DNA from: Clostridium sp. CAG:594
GTDB lineage: Bacteria; Bacillota_I; Bacilli_A; RF39; UBA660
Assembly (NCBI GenBank): GCA_000434835.1
Contig: FR881471.1
Coordinates: 1-27,524, forward strand
DNA: 27,524 bases
Direction of reading: 5' to 3'
The notes beneath the pieces were generated by a model. That model did no database searches and was not told the DNA's origin. It saw only the letters and a program-made list of their open reading frames with translations. The translations under genes and the position numbers were made by a program. Position 1 is the first letter of the stretch. Every line of letters begins with the position of its first letter. This document shows positions 15,387 to 21,809 of this stretch, in pieces.

Positions 15387-15423
15387 GGCTTTAATTTTAT
15401 TATATAAAGAAAGGAGAGATAAT

Positions 15424-15693
15424 ATGTTAAATAACAAAAAACTTATAAATTATCTTATTGTTCGTGAAAATAATGTTAATAGTTATTTGAAAAATTTTGA
15501 TATTACTAAAGATGATTTTAATTCTTTATTTATAAATAATAAAGATGAATTAACTAGATATTATGATGAAGCATATAATCGTGCGGTAACTAAAGTTATG
15601 GATGATGAATATGTAGGTATTACATTTGATAATTTAGATAGAATTAATGAATTTTTAAATGAAGATGGAAAAATAAAAACACTTGCTATGTAA
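15424..15693 (+). CDS. Unrecognised small protein, paralog A (MDDEYVGITFDNL motif)
   Basis: The 89-residue protein has no motif I know. Its C-terminal half (about 45-71), RYYDEAYNRAVTKVMDDEY then VGITFDNL, is shared with the 71-residue protein encoded at 18862 (RYYDDNYKKASILVMDDEY then VGITFDNL); the N-terminal part is only loosely similar (LxNYL...K start). ATG 15424 has AAAGGAGAG upstream and is chosen over an upstream in-frame start at 15385 in the leader. It is soluble, with no signal peptide. The two paralogs flank the NrtR island. Function unknown. Confidence 0.65.
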   Translation: MLNNKKLINYLIVRENNVNSYLKNFDITKDDFNSLFINNKDELTRYYDEAYNRAVTKVMDDEYVGITFDNLDRINEFLNEDGKIKTLAM

Positions 15694-15717
15694 AAGAAGT
15701 TAGGTGTTTTTTATTTT
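15675..15717 (+). terminator. Terminator overlapping the end of the 15424 gene
   Basis: AAAAACACTT (15675-15684) pairs with AGGTGTTTTT (15702-15711), one G-U, around a 17-base loop that contains the stop codon, then more T residues. Confidence 0.6.
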
Positions 15718-15728
15718 TTTTGTTTAAA

Positions 15729-15743
15729 GTGTATAAAATACAC
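15729..15743. promoter_or_regulatory. Operator 1, palindrome GTGTAT-AAA-ATACAC
   Basis: A palindrome with perfect 6-bp arms and AAA centre just upstream of the -35 of the Nudix regulator gene. Related sites lie at 15760-15774 and 16518-16532. I infer it is bound by the NrtR-type regulator encoded next; its centre is 31 bp from operator 2, about three helical turns. Confidence 0.7.
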
Positions 15744-15752
15744 AAAAAGCTA

Positions 15753-15781
15753 TTGACAAGTGTATAAACGGCACATATAAT
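15753..15781 (+). promoter_or_regulatory. Consensus promoter of the Nudix regulator gene
   Basis: Perfect TTGACA (15753-15758) and TATAAT (15776-15781) with a 17-bp spacer. A promoter this strong in front of a regulator gene, with an operator-like site filling the spacer, is what an autorepressed gene looks like. Confidence 0.92.
15760..15774. promoter_or_regulatory. Operator 2, GTGTAT-AAA-CGGCAC, in the promoter spacer
   Basis: The left half GTGTAT matches operator 1 exactly and the outer GTG/CAC is palindromic, while the right half is degenerate. It lies entirely between -35 and -10, where a bound protein would block RNA polymerase. Confidence 0.6.
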
Positions 15782-15802
15782 GAAAATAGTTAAGGTGATT
15801 AT

Positions 15803-16477
15803 ATGAGAGTAGATAATAAATTATATGAAAAACAAGGTATCCATGTTATATCTGCTATATTTACGGTAGATAACGGAATAACTAAAGTATTATTAGTAAA
15901 AAGAAGTAACAAACCATATAAGGATATGTGGGCATTACCAGGTGGAGCTTTATACAATAACGAAAGGTTAGAAGATGGAGTTAAAAGAGAAATATATGAA
16001 AAAACTGGTATAGAAAATTGTGATATTTACCAGTTTAAAACATTTGATGAGTTTGGTGAAGAAAATAACTTATTTAGAATGCTTGCAGTATCGTATATCG
16101 GAATATTAAAAAGTGATTCTAAAATAATAAAAGAAAACAAAAATACTAAAGACGCCGCTTGGTTTAAAATTGATTGCGTGCCTAATCTTGCGTTTAAACA
16201 TAATGAAATTATGAATGAGGCATTAGAAAAATTAAAAAGCCTAATAACTGAAAGTAACATTTTAAAATCTATTTTGCCTGATAATTTTACGATGCCTGAA
16301 TTACAAAAAGTCTTTGAAAGTATTTTACAAAAGAAGTTTGATAGAAGAAACTTTAGAAAGAAAATACTAAGTTTAAACATAGTTGAAGACTTAAATAAAG
16401 AACTTAGCTTAAATGGAAATAAACCATCTAAATTATATAAATTTAAAGACGAAATTCCCGTTAAGAAAGTGTTTTAA
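15803..16477 (+). CDS. NrtR-type transcriptional regulator (degenerate Nudix domain plus winged helix)
   Basis: The 224-residue protein has a Nudix domain (about 10-145) and a C-terminal winged-helix domain (about 157-214). The Nudix box runs from G48 to I70 (G-x5-E54-x7-R62-E63-I-Y-E66-K67-T-G69-I) and differs from the consensus by K67 in place of a catalytic glutamate, so hydrolysis may be lost. The C-terminal part, FTMPELQKVFESIL then RRNFRKKIL and NKPSKLYKF, fits the NrtR pattern (FTLxxLQxxYExIL, KRNFRRKI, RPAxLYRF). Known NrtR proteins repress NAD-related genes and are released by ADP-ribose; other Nudix regulators sense sugars. The gene has a consensus promoter with two operator-like palindromes, and a third lies before the next gene, pointing to autoregulation and control of the 16548-18787 operon. 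Confidence 0.85.
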   Translation: MRVDNKLYEKQGIHVISAIFTVDNGITKVLLVKRSNKPYKDMWALPGGALYNNERLEDGVKREIYEKTGIENCDIYQFKTFDEFGEENNLFRMLAVSYIGILKSDSKIIKENKNTKDAAWFKIDCVPNLAFKHNEIMNEALEKLKSLITESNILKSILPDNFTMPELQKVFESILQKKFDRRNFRKKILSLNIVEDLNKELSLNGNKPSKLYKFKDEIPVKKVF

Positions 16478-16504
16478 AAAGTACAAATGATATGTACTTT
16501 TTAA
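16476..16504 (+). terminator. Terminator after the Nudix regulator gene
   Basis: A perfect 9-bp stem AAAAAGTAC / GTACTTTTT with a 9-base loop overlaps the stop codon. The T-run lies within the stem's 3' arm. Confidence 0.65.
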
Positions 16505-16517
16505 TATAAAATTATAT

Positions 16518-16532
16518 GTGTACAAAATACAC
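16518..16532. promoter_or_regulatory. Operator 3, GTGTAC-AAA-ATACAC, before the phosphatase operon
   Basis: It differs from operator 1 at one base and lies 2 bp before the AAAGGAGG of the 16548 gene. The best -10 candidate is TATAAA at 16505-16510 with no clear -35; from it the start point would be near 16517 and the operator would cover the first transcribed bases. Confidence 0.65.
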
Positions 16533-16547
16533 TAAAAGGAGGCTAAA

Positions 16548-17099
16548 ATGATATATTTGTTAAGACATGGTCTTGATGATGAAACTAAAATAGGAGGTTA
16601 TAGCAATGTTTCACTGACAGATGAAGGAATTATGAAAACCAAAGAAGCAAGAAGTTTTATAGAAGAGAATATAAACTTTAATAAAATTATTTCAAGTGAT
16701 GTTAAAAGAGCAGTTCAAACATCAAACATAGTAAATGAAAATTTAAATAAAGAAATAATTTATACGGATTTATTAAGAGAACAAGACAAAGGAGATTATA
16801 ATGGCGTTTTAAAAGCTAGTTTAGATAAAGATGATTACTTTTTAGGAAAAATAAACACGTATGATACGTATCCAAATGGTGAATCTTTAATGGACTTATA
16901 TTTTAGAGTTGAAAAACTATTATTAGAAATAGATAGATGGGATGATAATTTATTAGTAACACATAGAGGAGTTATAAATATGATTTACTATATTTTAAAT
17001 GATATAAAACCTACTATGTATAAAGATGAGTTTAAAGTTACACACTCATCAGTTCATAAATTGGATTTATCAAAAAATAAAATAGAAAGGATATATTAA
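16548..17099 (+). CDS. Histidine phosphatase family (phosphoglycerate mutase-like) protein
   Basis: The 183-residue protein has the branch 1 histidine phosphatase core: R6-H7-G8 (phospho-acceptor His7), R54 in SSDVKRAVQT, acidic E78 in LLREQDKGDYNG (the L-x-E-x-x-x-G-x-x-x-G region), and the second histidine H139 in LLVTHRG. The length is that of small phosphatases such as CobC, GpmB or PhoE-like enzymes, not the longer glycolytic dPGM, so I do not call it gpm. It starts after an ideal AAAGGAGG and begins an operon with the AAA_28-CYTH gene 2 bases behind. Because it is preceded by operator 3 it is probably under the Nudix regulator. Substrate unknown; a phosphorylated nucleotide or sugar fits the neighbours. 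Confidence 0.9.
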   Translation: MIYLLRHGLDDETKIGGYSNVSLTDEGIMKTKEARSFIEENINFNKIISSDVKRAVQTSNIVNENLNKEIIYTDLLREQDKGDYNGVLKASLDKDDYFLGKINTYDTYPNGESLMDLYFRVEKLLLEIDRWDDNLLVTHRGVINMIYYILNDIKPTMYKDEFKVTHSSVHKLDLSKNKIERIY

Positions 17100-17101
17100 T
17101 T

Positions 17102-18175
17102 ATGTTAGTATCAAAAATATGTTTAACTGGAGGACCTTGTGCAGGAAAAACAACCGCGCTTTCTAAAATAGATAATGAACTTACTAATATGGGGTATAAG
17201 GTATTTATAATTGATGAAGTTGCAACAAGAATTATAAACGAGGGAATAAGACCTTTTGGAGAAGGAAAAATAAGTATGTTAGACTTTGAAAGAATTTTAT
17301 TAAAGGAACAGTTAACTAATGAAGAATGTTTTTCTTATGCTGCAAATTTAATAGATAAAAAATGCGTTATAATTTGTGATAGAGGAGTTTTTGACGTAAA
17401 ATCATTTTTAAATGAAAAAGATTTTGATTCTTTAATAAAAGAATTTGGTAAAACAAAGTTAGAACTTATGGATAGCTATGATTTGGTAATTAGTCTAACA
17501 ACAGCAGCTAAGGGTGCACAAAAGTATTACACAACAAGTAATAATAGTGCAAGAAAAGAAGATATAAAAGAAGCTATTATAAGTGATGACAAGGTACAAG
17601 ATGCTTGGAGTTTTCACAATAATTTAAAGATCGTATCAAATAAATATTCCTTTGATGAAAAGATGAATAATGTTTTAGAAATAATAAAAAAACATCTAAA
17701 TATAGATGAAAAAAAGGAAGCAAAATACGTAGTAGAACTTCCCCTTAATATAGATAATATCAAAGACTACACGAAAATAAGAATTACCCAAACATATTTA
17801 AAAACAAATGGTAACTACGAAATGAGACTTAGAAAAAGAAGTCTTGAAGGTGAAAACACATATTATGTTACGATAAAAAAGACCTATGATGATAAAGAAA
17901 AAATAATAACAGAAGAAAAAATAGATGAAAGAACATATAATATTTTAAAAAATCAAAGAGAAATAATAAATGAACTTGATAAAACAAGACTTTGCTTTTC
18001 TTTTAATGATGATATGTATAAATTAGATATGTTTGATAATGGTATGAATATTTTAGAAGCAAATGCTACATCTAAAGTTCCAGAATTTATAAAAGTTATT
18101 AAAGATGTTACAAATGATAAAGAATATAAAAACATTAACATAAAGCCAGGTAAGAGTTATGTTTATAAAAAATAA
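17102..18175 (+). CDS. AAA_28 P-loop kinase-like domain fused to a CYTH domain (Ttd14-like)
   Basis: The 357-residue protein has an N-terminal P-loop domain (about 1-200) with TGGPCAGKT (9-17), the IIDEVATRIINEG strand/helix (37-48) and ICDRGVFD (91-98). These are the marks of the AAA_28 family, which includes the ribosylnicotinamide kinase domain of NadR and eukaryotic Ttd14. The C-terminal part (about 208-340) resembles a CYTH triphosphate-tunnel domain: KIRITQTYL, then YEMRLRKRS (basic/acidic strand), YYVTIKKT, and late E-A-x-A strands. The same fusion order is known in Ttd14. CYTH domains bind or hydrolyse triphosphates. With an NrtR-type regulator nearby, a role in nucleotide or NAD-related chemistry is attractive but unproved. 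It lies 2 bases after the phosphatase gene and 21 before the kinase gene. Confidence 0.8.
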   Translation: MLVSKICLTGGPCAGKTTALSKIDNELTNMGYKVFIIDEVATRIINEGIRPFGEGKISMLDFERILLKEQLTNEECFSYAANLIDKKCVIICDRGVFDVKSFLNEKDFDSLIKEFGKTKLELMDSYDLVISLTTAAKGAQKYYTTSNNSARKEDIKEAIISDDKVQDAWSFHNNLKIVSNKYSFDEKMNNVLEIIKKHLNIDEKKEAKYVVELPLNIDNIKDYTKIRITQTYLKTNGNYEMRLRKRSLEGENTYYVTIKKTYDDKEKIITEEKIDERTYNILKNQREIINELDKTRLCFSFNDDMYKLDMFDNGMNILEANATSKVPEFIKVIKDVTNDKEYKNINIKPGKSYVYKK

Positions 18176-18196
18176 ATATGTAAGTAGGTGTTTTAT

Positions 18197-18787
18197 ATGG
18201 CTGATTTAGAATTTAGATATGGACCTATGAACTCGGGTAAAAGCATGAATCTTTTACAAACAGCTTATAATTATGAAGAAAATAATAAAAAGGTTATTTT
18301 AATAAAATCCGTTATAGATACTAAAGGAGGAGATTATTTAGTATCAAGAATTGGACCTAAAAGAAAGATTCAGATAAAACTCGGTAAAAAAGAAAACTTA
18401 TTTAGTAATAAATACATAGAAAAAATTAGAAAAGCAGATATCGTTTTAGTAGATGAGGCACAGTTTTTAAATAAAAGTCAGGTAGAAGAGTTATGGATAA
18501 TATCAAAGAAATTTGATATTTTAGTTATTTGTTTTGGACTTAAGACTAATTTTAAATCTGAATTTTTTGAAGGATCCAAAAGATTATTTGAATTATCAGA
18601 TAAGTTTAAAAAGCTAGAAACAATATGTAAATGTGGTAAGAAAGCTTTTTTTAACGCAAGGAAAATAAATGGTAAATACGTAAAAGATGGATTAGAAAAC
18701 GTAATAGATAAAGAGAATAAAGAAACAAAATACGTTCCCTTATGCGGGAAATGTTACTTAGAAAAAGTTTTTAAAAAAAGTATATAA
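18197..18787 (+). CDS. tdk: Thymidine kinase (type II)
   Basis: The 196-residue protein matches type II thymidine kinases, which phosphorylate thymidine in the salvage pathway. It has P-loop GPMNSGKS at 9-16, VDEAQFL with catalytic E87, the lasso-type substrate loop FGLKTNFKSEFFEGSKRL (113-130), and four zinc cysteines, C144, C146, C183 and C186. ATG 18197 with AGGTG six bases upstream is chosen over GTG 18188. It is the last gene of the operon started by the phosphatase and is followed by a hairpin terminator. A complete salvage kinase in an operon with a Nudix-regulator site supports a nucleotide theme for the island. Some sequence positions are divergent, such as KCGK in the zinc loop, but nothing suggests inactivation. 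Confidence 0.92.
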   Translation: MADLEFRYGPMNSGKSMNLLQTAYNYEENNKKVILIKSVIDTKGGDYLVSRIGPKRKIQIKLGKKENLFSNKYIEKIRKADIVLVDEAQFLNKSQVEELWIISKKFDILVICFGLKTNFKSEFFEGSKRLFELSDKFKKLETICKCGKKAFFNARKINGKYVKDGLENVIDKENKETKYVPLCGKCYLEKVFKKSI

Positions 18788-18807
18788 TTCGACATATTTT
18801 TCAAATT

Positions 18808-18843
18808 AAAATCACTATAATTACTATTGTGATTTTTTTTTTT
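18808..18843 (+). terminator. Strong terminator after the thymidine kinase gene
   Basis: AAAATCAC pairs with GTGATTTT, then a T-T mismatch and three further pairs around a 5-base loop. A run of about 12 T residues from 18833 follows. It lies 19 bases before the next gene's start. Confidence 0.85.
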
Positions 18844-18861
18844 AGAAAGGAATAAGTAGTT

Positions 18862-19077
18862 ATGCAAACAGAAATTGAATTATTAAATTATTTGAAAAAT
18901 TTTATTATAAGTAAGGAGATATTTAACATAAATATTAAACCTAATAATATAGATATACTAAAAAGATATTATGATGATAATTATAAAAAGGCTTCTATAT
19001 TAGTTATGGATGATGAATATGTAGGTATTACATTTGATAACTTAGAAAAAATAAATACTTTAATTAAAAAAAGTTAG
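18862..19077 (+). CDS. Unrecognised small protein, paralog B (MDDEYVGITFDNL motif)
   Basis: A 71-residue protein sharing the block RYYDDNYKKASILVMDDEY then VGITFDNL (35-61) with paralog A. At DNA level the 44 bases 19003-19046 match 15595-15638 with a single difference, although the proteins differ elsewhere. The start follows AGAAAGGAATA. Like paralog A it is preceded by a hairpin terminator of similar sequence (ATCACTAT...GTGAT-T-run). Nothing reveals a function; no membrane or signal segment is present. Confidence 0.65.
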   Translation: MQTEIELLNYLKNFIISKEIFNINIKPNNIDILKRYYDDNYKKASILVMDDEYVGITFDNLEKINTLIKKS

Positions 19078-19097
19078 TTAAAATACGTTTATTATAG

Positions 19098-19103
19098 TAT
19101 AAT
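19098..19103 (+). promoter_or_regulatory. Possible -10 of the murD promoter
   Basis: TATAAT lies 19 bases before the murD ATG. No convincing -35 or extended -10 TG is visible, so this is weak. Confidence 0.35.
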
Positions 19104-19121
19104 TATTACGAGGTGTTATAT

Positions 19122-20465
19122 ATGTTTGAAAATAATAAAATATTTATATTAGGATTTGCAAGGAGTGGTTATGAAGCTGCTAAATTTTTAGTAAAAAGAG
19201 GAAATGAAGTTTTAATAAATGATGGTAAAGATGAAAGTAAGGTAGATAGGGATAAACTAAAAGAACTAAAAGATCTAGGAGTTAAGTTTTTCTTTGGCTC
19301 ACATCCAGATGACTTATTAGATGAAAGTTATGATTATTTAATCAAGAATCCAGGAGTTCCAATACATCATAAATATATAGAAAAAGCAAAAGAACTTAAA
19401 ATAGAAGTTATAAATGAAGTAGAAATGGCTTATAGATTATTACCAAAAGATGTTACGTTAGTTTCTATTACTGGTACTAATGGTAAGACAACAACTACAA
19501 CACTTACTTACGAAATGATTAAAGAAGCAGGTATTAGATGCCATTTAGCAGGAAATATAGGATACCCTTTATGTAGTTTTTTAGATAAATTACAAAAGGG
19601 TGATGTAATTGTTATGGAAACATCTTGCCAGCAACTTAATAACGTAAAAGAATTTAAACCACATATAGCAGTTATGACTAATTTATCAGAAGCTCACGTT
19701 GACTTTTTTGATAATAGCTATAAGAAATATAAAGACGTTAAAACAAAGATATTTAAAAATCAAACAGAAGATGATATTGCAATTCTTAATTTAGAAAATG
19801 AAGAAGTATTAAAACAAACAAAAGATATTAAGTCTAAGAAGTTATATTTTTCATCAAAGAAAAAAGCTGATTGCTACTTAAAAGATGATATTATTTACTA
19901 TAACGGTGAAGAGGTACTTGATACTAATAAAATGATTATAGTAGGTAACCATAATAAAGAAAACGTAATGGCATCTATTATGGTAGCAAAAGAGTTTAAC
20001 GTATCAAATGATACCATTAAAAAAGTTGCTTACAATTTTAAAGGTGTTGAGCACAGACTAGAATTTTCAGGGGAAGTTGATGGTGTTAAGTATTATAATG
20101 ATACTGAAGCTACTAACATCAAATGTACTCAAATTGCACTTTCTTCATTTAATAATCCAACCATAATTATATTAGGCGGATTAGAAAGAGGACAAGACTT
20201 TAACGAACTTACTCCATACATGAAAAACGTAAAAGCAGTTTTAGCAATTGGTGAATGTAGAAAAAGAGTAGAAGACTACGCAAAAAGTTTAAAAATCCCA
20301 GTTTATACTCATGAATTTTTAAAAGATGCCATGAAAGAAATAGAAGGTATTAAAAAAAGCGGAGACGTGGTTCTTCTATCTCCAGCATCAGCCTCTTGGG
20401 ATCAATATAAAGAATGTGAAATTAGAGGAAAAGAATTTAAAGACTTTGTAAAAGAACTAAAATAA
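19122..20465 (+). CDS. murD: UDP-N-acetylmuramoylalanine--D-glutamate ligase
   Basis: MurD adds D-Glu to UDP-MurNAc-L-Ala in the cytoplasm during peptidoglycan precursor synthesis. Domain 1 starts with the Rossmann-like FILGFARSGYEAAKFL (8-23). The Mur ligase P-loop GTNGKTTTT is at 118-126, and GNIGYPL, the central NDTEATNIKCT, LGGLERGQDF and the C-terminal LLSPASASWDQYKECEIRGKEF follow in the family order. Its length of 447 is normal. ATG 19122 with GAGGTG upstream is preferred over GTG 19113. It stands apart from other dcw genes here. Its presence shows the organism builds a cell wall. Confidence 0.95.
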   Translation: MFENNKIFILGFARSGYEAAKFLVKRGNEVLINDGKDESKVDRDKLKELKDLGVKFFFGSHPDDLLDESYDYLIKNPGVPIHHKYIEKAKELKIEVINEVEMAYRLLPKDVTLVSITGTNGKTTTTTLTYEMIKEAGIRCHLAGNIGYPLCSFLDKLQKGDVIVMETSCQQLNNVKEFKPHIAVMTNLSEAHVDFFDNSYKKYKDVKTKIFKNQTEDDIAILNLENEEVLKQTKDIKSKKLYFSSKKKADCYLKDDIIYYNGEEVLDTNKMIIVGNHNKENVMASIMVAKEFNVSNDTIKKVAYNFKGVEHRLEFSGEVDGVKYYNDTEATNIKCTQIALSSFNNPTIIILGGLERGQDFNELTPYMKNVKAVLAIGECRKRVEDYAKSLKIPVYTHEFLKDAMKEIEGIKKSGDVVLLSPASASWDQYKECEIRGKEFKDFVKELK

Positions 20466-20488
20466 GCCTGATTGACTTATTTTTTTCT
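20459..20488 (+). terminator. Terminator after murD, overlapping the next -35
   Basis: AAAATAAG pairs with CTTATTTT around a 9-base loop, starting at the stop codon and followed by T residues. The -35 of the next gene (20472-20477) lies inside the loop and 3' arm. Confidence 0.6.
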
Positions 20489-20499
20489 TTATGTATAAT
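20472..20499 (+). promoter_or_regulatory. Promoter of the 20527 gene
   Basis: TTGACT (20472-20477), 16-bp spacer, TATAAT (20494-20499). It shares DNA with the murD terminator. Confidence 0.8.
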
Positions 20500-20526
20500 A
20501 AGTGCCATAAAAAGAGGTGTTTTTTT

Positions 20527-21756
20527 ATGGGAATAGAAGAAAAAGTTAGACTAGCTAAAAAAACAAAAGATGAAAAACTAATTAAAGAAATAATAAAATA
20601 TTACGAGCCTATCTTTTGTTTAAATGTTTCTAATAAATATGGAGAAGAATATGTAAAAGATGCAAAAGAAATGCTTCCCCAATTAGTTTATAAATATATT
20701 TATAATGACGAAATTAAAAGTAAACTTTCTTGTGTTTTAAGAAAAAAAGTTAAAACTTTTTTTCCAAAAACACATTATAATGATGTAATTACATCAGGAA
20801 ACAAAGAATATATAAAAGAACATTATATTAATAAACTTTATAAAAATCTTAAGATTTTAAATACAACAGATGTTTTAAATGATGATGAACTTATGATGTT
20901 ATCCAATAAAATCGTTAGTGGTTTTTATAATAATTATTTAAATGGTGATAAAAAATCATCAGTATCTAATTATTTTAATTCACAGATTTCTAGAAAATTG
21001 AAGTACCTTAATGATGAAGAAAAATTACTAGTATATTATGTTAATAAAGTTGGTTCAAATAACAAAATAGTTTTATATTTTGTTAATAAATACATGTATT
21101 TATTAAATGAATTTAAAAATATTGATTTTAATACATATAGGAAAATAATAAAGAACATTTTATCTGGTGATATTTATTTTAGAAATTTAAACCTTAAGAC
21201 CACGATAATTAAAGAAATGAAAAATAAAGAAGAGAACTATATAAGTTATATAAAAAAATGCATTTCTTTATTAAAAATGGGAGATATGACTTATTATGAT
21301 GATGTTTATAAATATTATTTTTATATAACTCGTTTAGTATATGAAAAATATAAAGATGAAGTTATTAATAAGAAAGAATTTAAAAAAGCATTAAAAGAAA
21401 AATATGATATATATTTTGAAAAAGCAATAAATAACATGCTTTTTAAAGAAAATCCTGATATACAAAGATATGTTAATTCAAGGTTAACTTTTTATGCTAA
21501 AAATGATAGATCTTTATACGAAAAAACACGAATTAATAAAAAAATGATTAATGAAAATAGTGACGAATTAATTGATAAAACTTTAAGAAAATATGAAAAA
21601 AATATTTTTCCTTCGGATGTATTAGAAGATATTATAGTAGAATCATATTATAAAAGTGCAGAAGAGTATTTTAAAAAGCATAGAAATACAGATTTTGTAT
21701 CATACGTAGATTATAAAATGGATTATTGTATTAAAAAAATGAATTTGAATAAATAA
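20527..21756 (+). CDS. Unrecognised helical protein with possible sigma-region-2-like repeats
   Basis: The 409-residue protein is not one I recognise. It is Lys/Tyr/Asn-rich and appears all-helical, without membrane segments or a signal peptide. A pattern seems to recur: an acidic-hydrophobic helix followed by an aromatic-Ser/Asn-x-x-[Ile/Leu/Val] turn. It appears near 17-76 (LIKEIIKYYEPIF ... YVKDAKEML), 117-158 (SVSNYFNSQISRKL), 283-322 (DIQRYVNSRL) and 362-398 (SDVLEDIIVESYY ... DFVSYVDYKM). These resemble sigma-70 region 2 segments (EDLVQEG ... FxSYVxxxI), but the likeness is low. ATG 20527 is chosen (AGAGGTG upstream); an upstream in-frame ATG at 20491 overlaps the -10. It is a single-gene unit between murD and miaB. 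Confidence 0.65.
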   Translation: MGIEEKVRLAKKTKDEKLIKEIIKYYEPIFCLNVSNKYGEEYVKDAKEMLPQLVYKYIYNDEIKSKLSCVLRKKVKTFFPKTHYNDVITSGNKEYIKEHYINKLYKNLKILNTTDVLNDDELMMLSNKIVSGFYNNYLNGDKKSSVSNYFNSQISRKLKYLNDEEKLLVYYVNKVGSNNKIVLYFVNKYMYLLNEFKNIDFNTYRKIIKNILSGDIYFRNLNLKTTIIKEMKNKEENYISYIKKCISLLKMGDMTYYDDVYKYYFYITRLVYEKYKDEVINKKEFKKALKEKYDIYFEKAINNMLFKENPDIQRYVNSRLTFYAKNDRSLYEKTRINKKMINENSDELIDKTLRKYEKNIFPSDVLEDIIVESYYKSAEEYFKKHRNTDFVSYVDYKMDYCIKKMNLNK

Positions 21757-21777
21757 AATAACAAATTCTTTTTTTTA

Positions 21778-21786
21778 TGTTATACT
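21778..21786 (+). promoter_or_regulatory. Extended -10 promoter of miaB
   Basis: TGTTATACT (TGn then TATACT at 21781-21786) with no clear -35; 24 bases before ATG 21810. Confidence 0.6.
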
Positions 21787-21809
21787 ATTTTAAGAAATGA
21801 GTGATTGAT

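Noticed and set aside
16548..17099. Glycolytic phosphoglycerate mutase
   Set aside because: Too short and lacking the typical dPGM insert; only the general histidine phosphatase core is supported.
15595..19046. The 44-bp repeats as att sites of an integrated element
   Set aside because: They lie inside coding frames of paralogous genes, and no integrase or tRNA target is present in the window; kept only as a recombination hypothesis.
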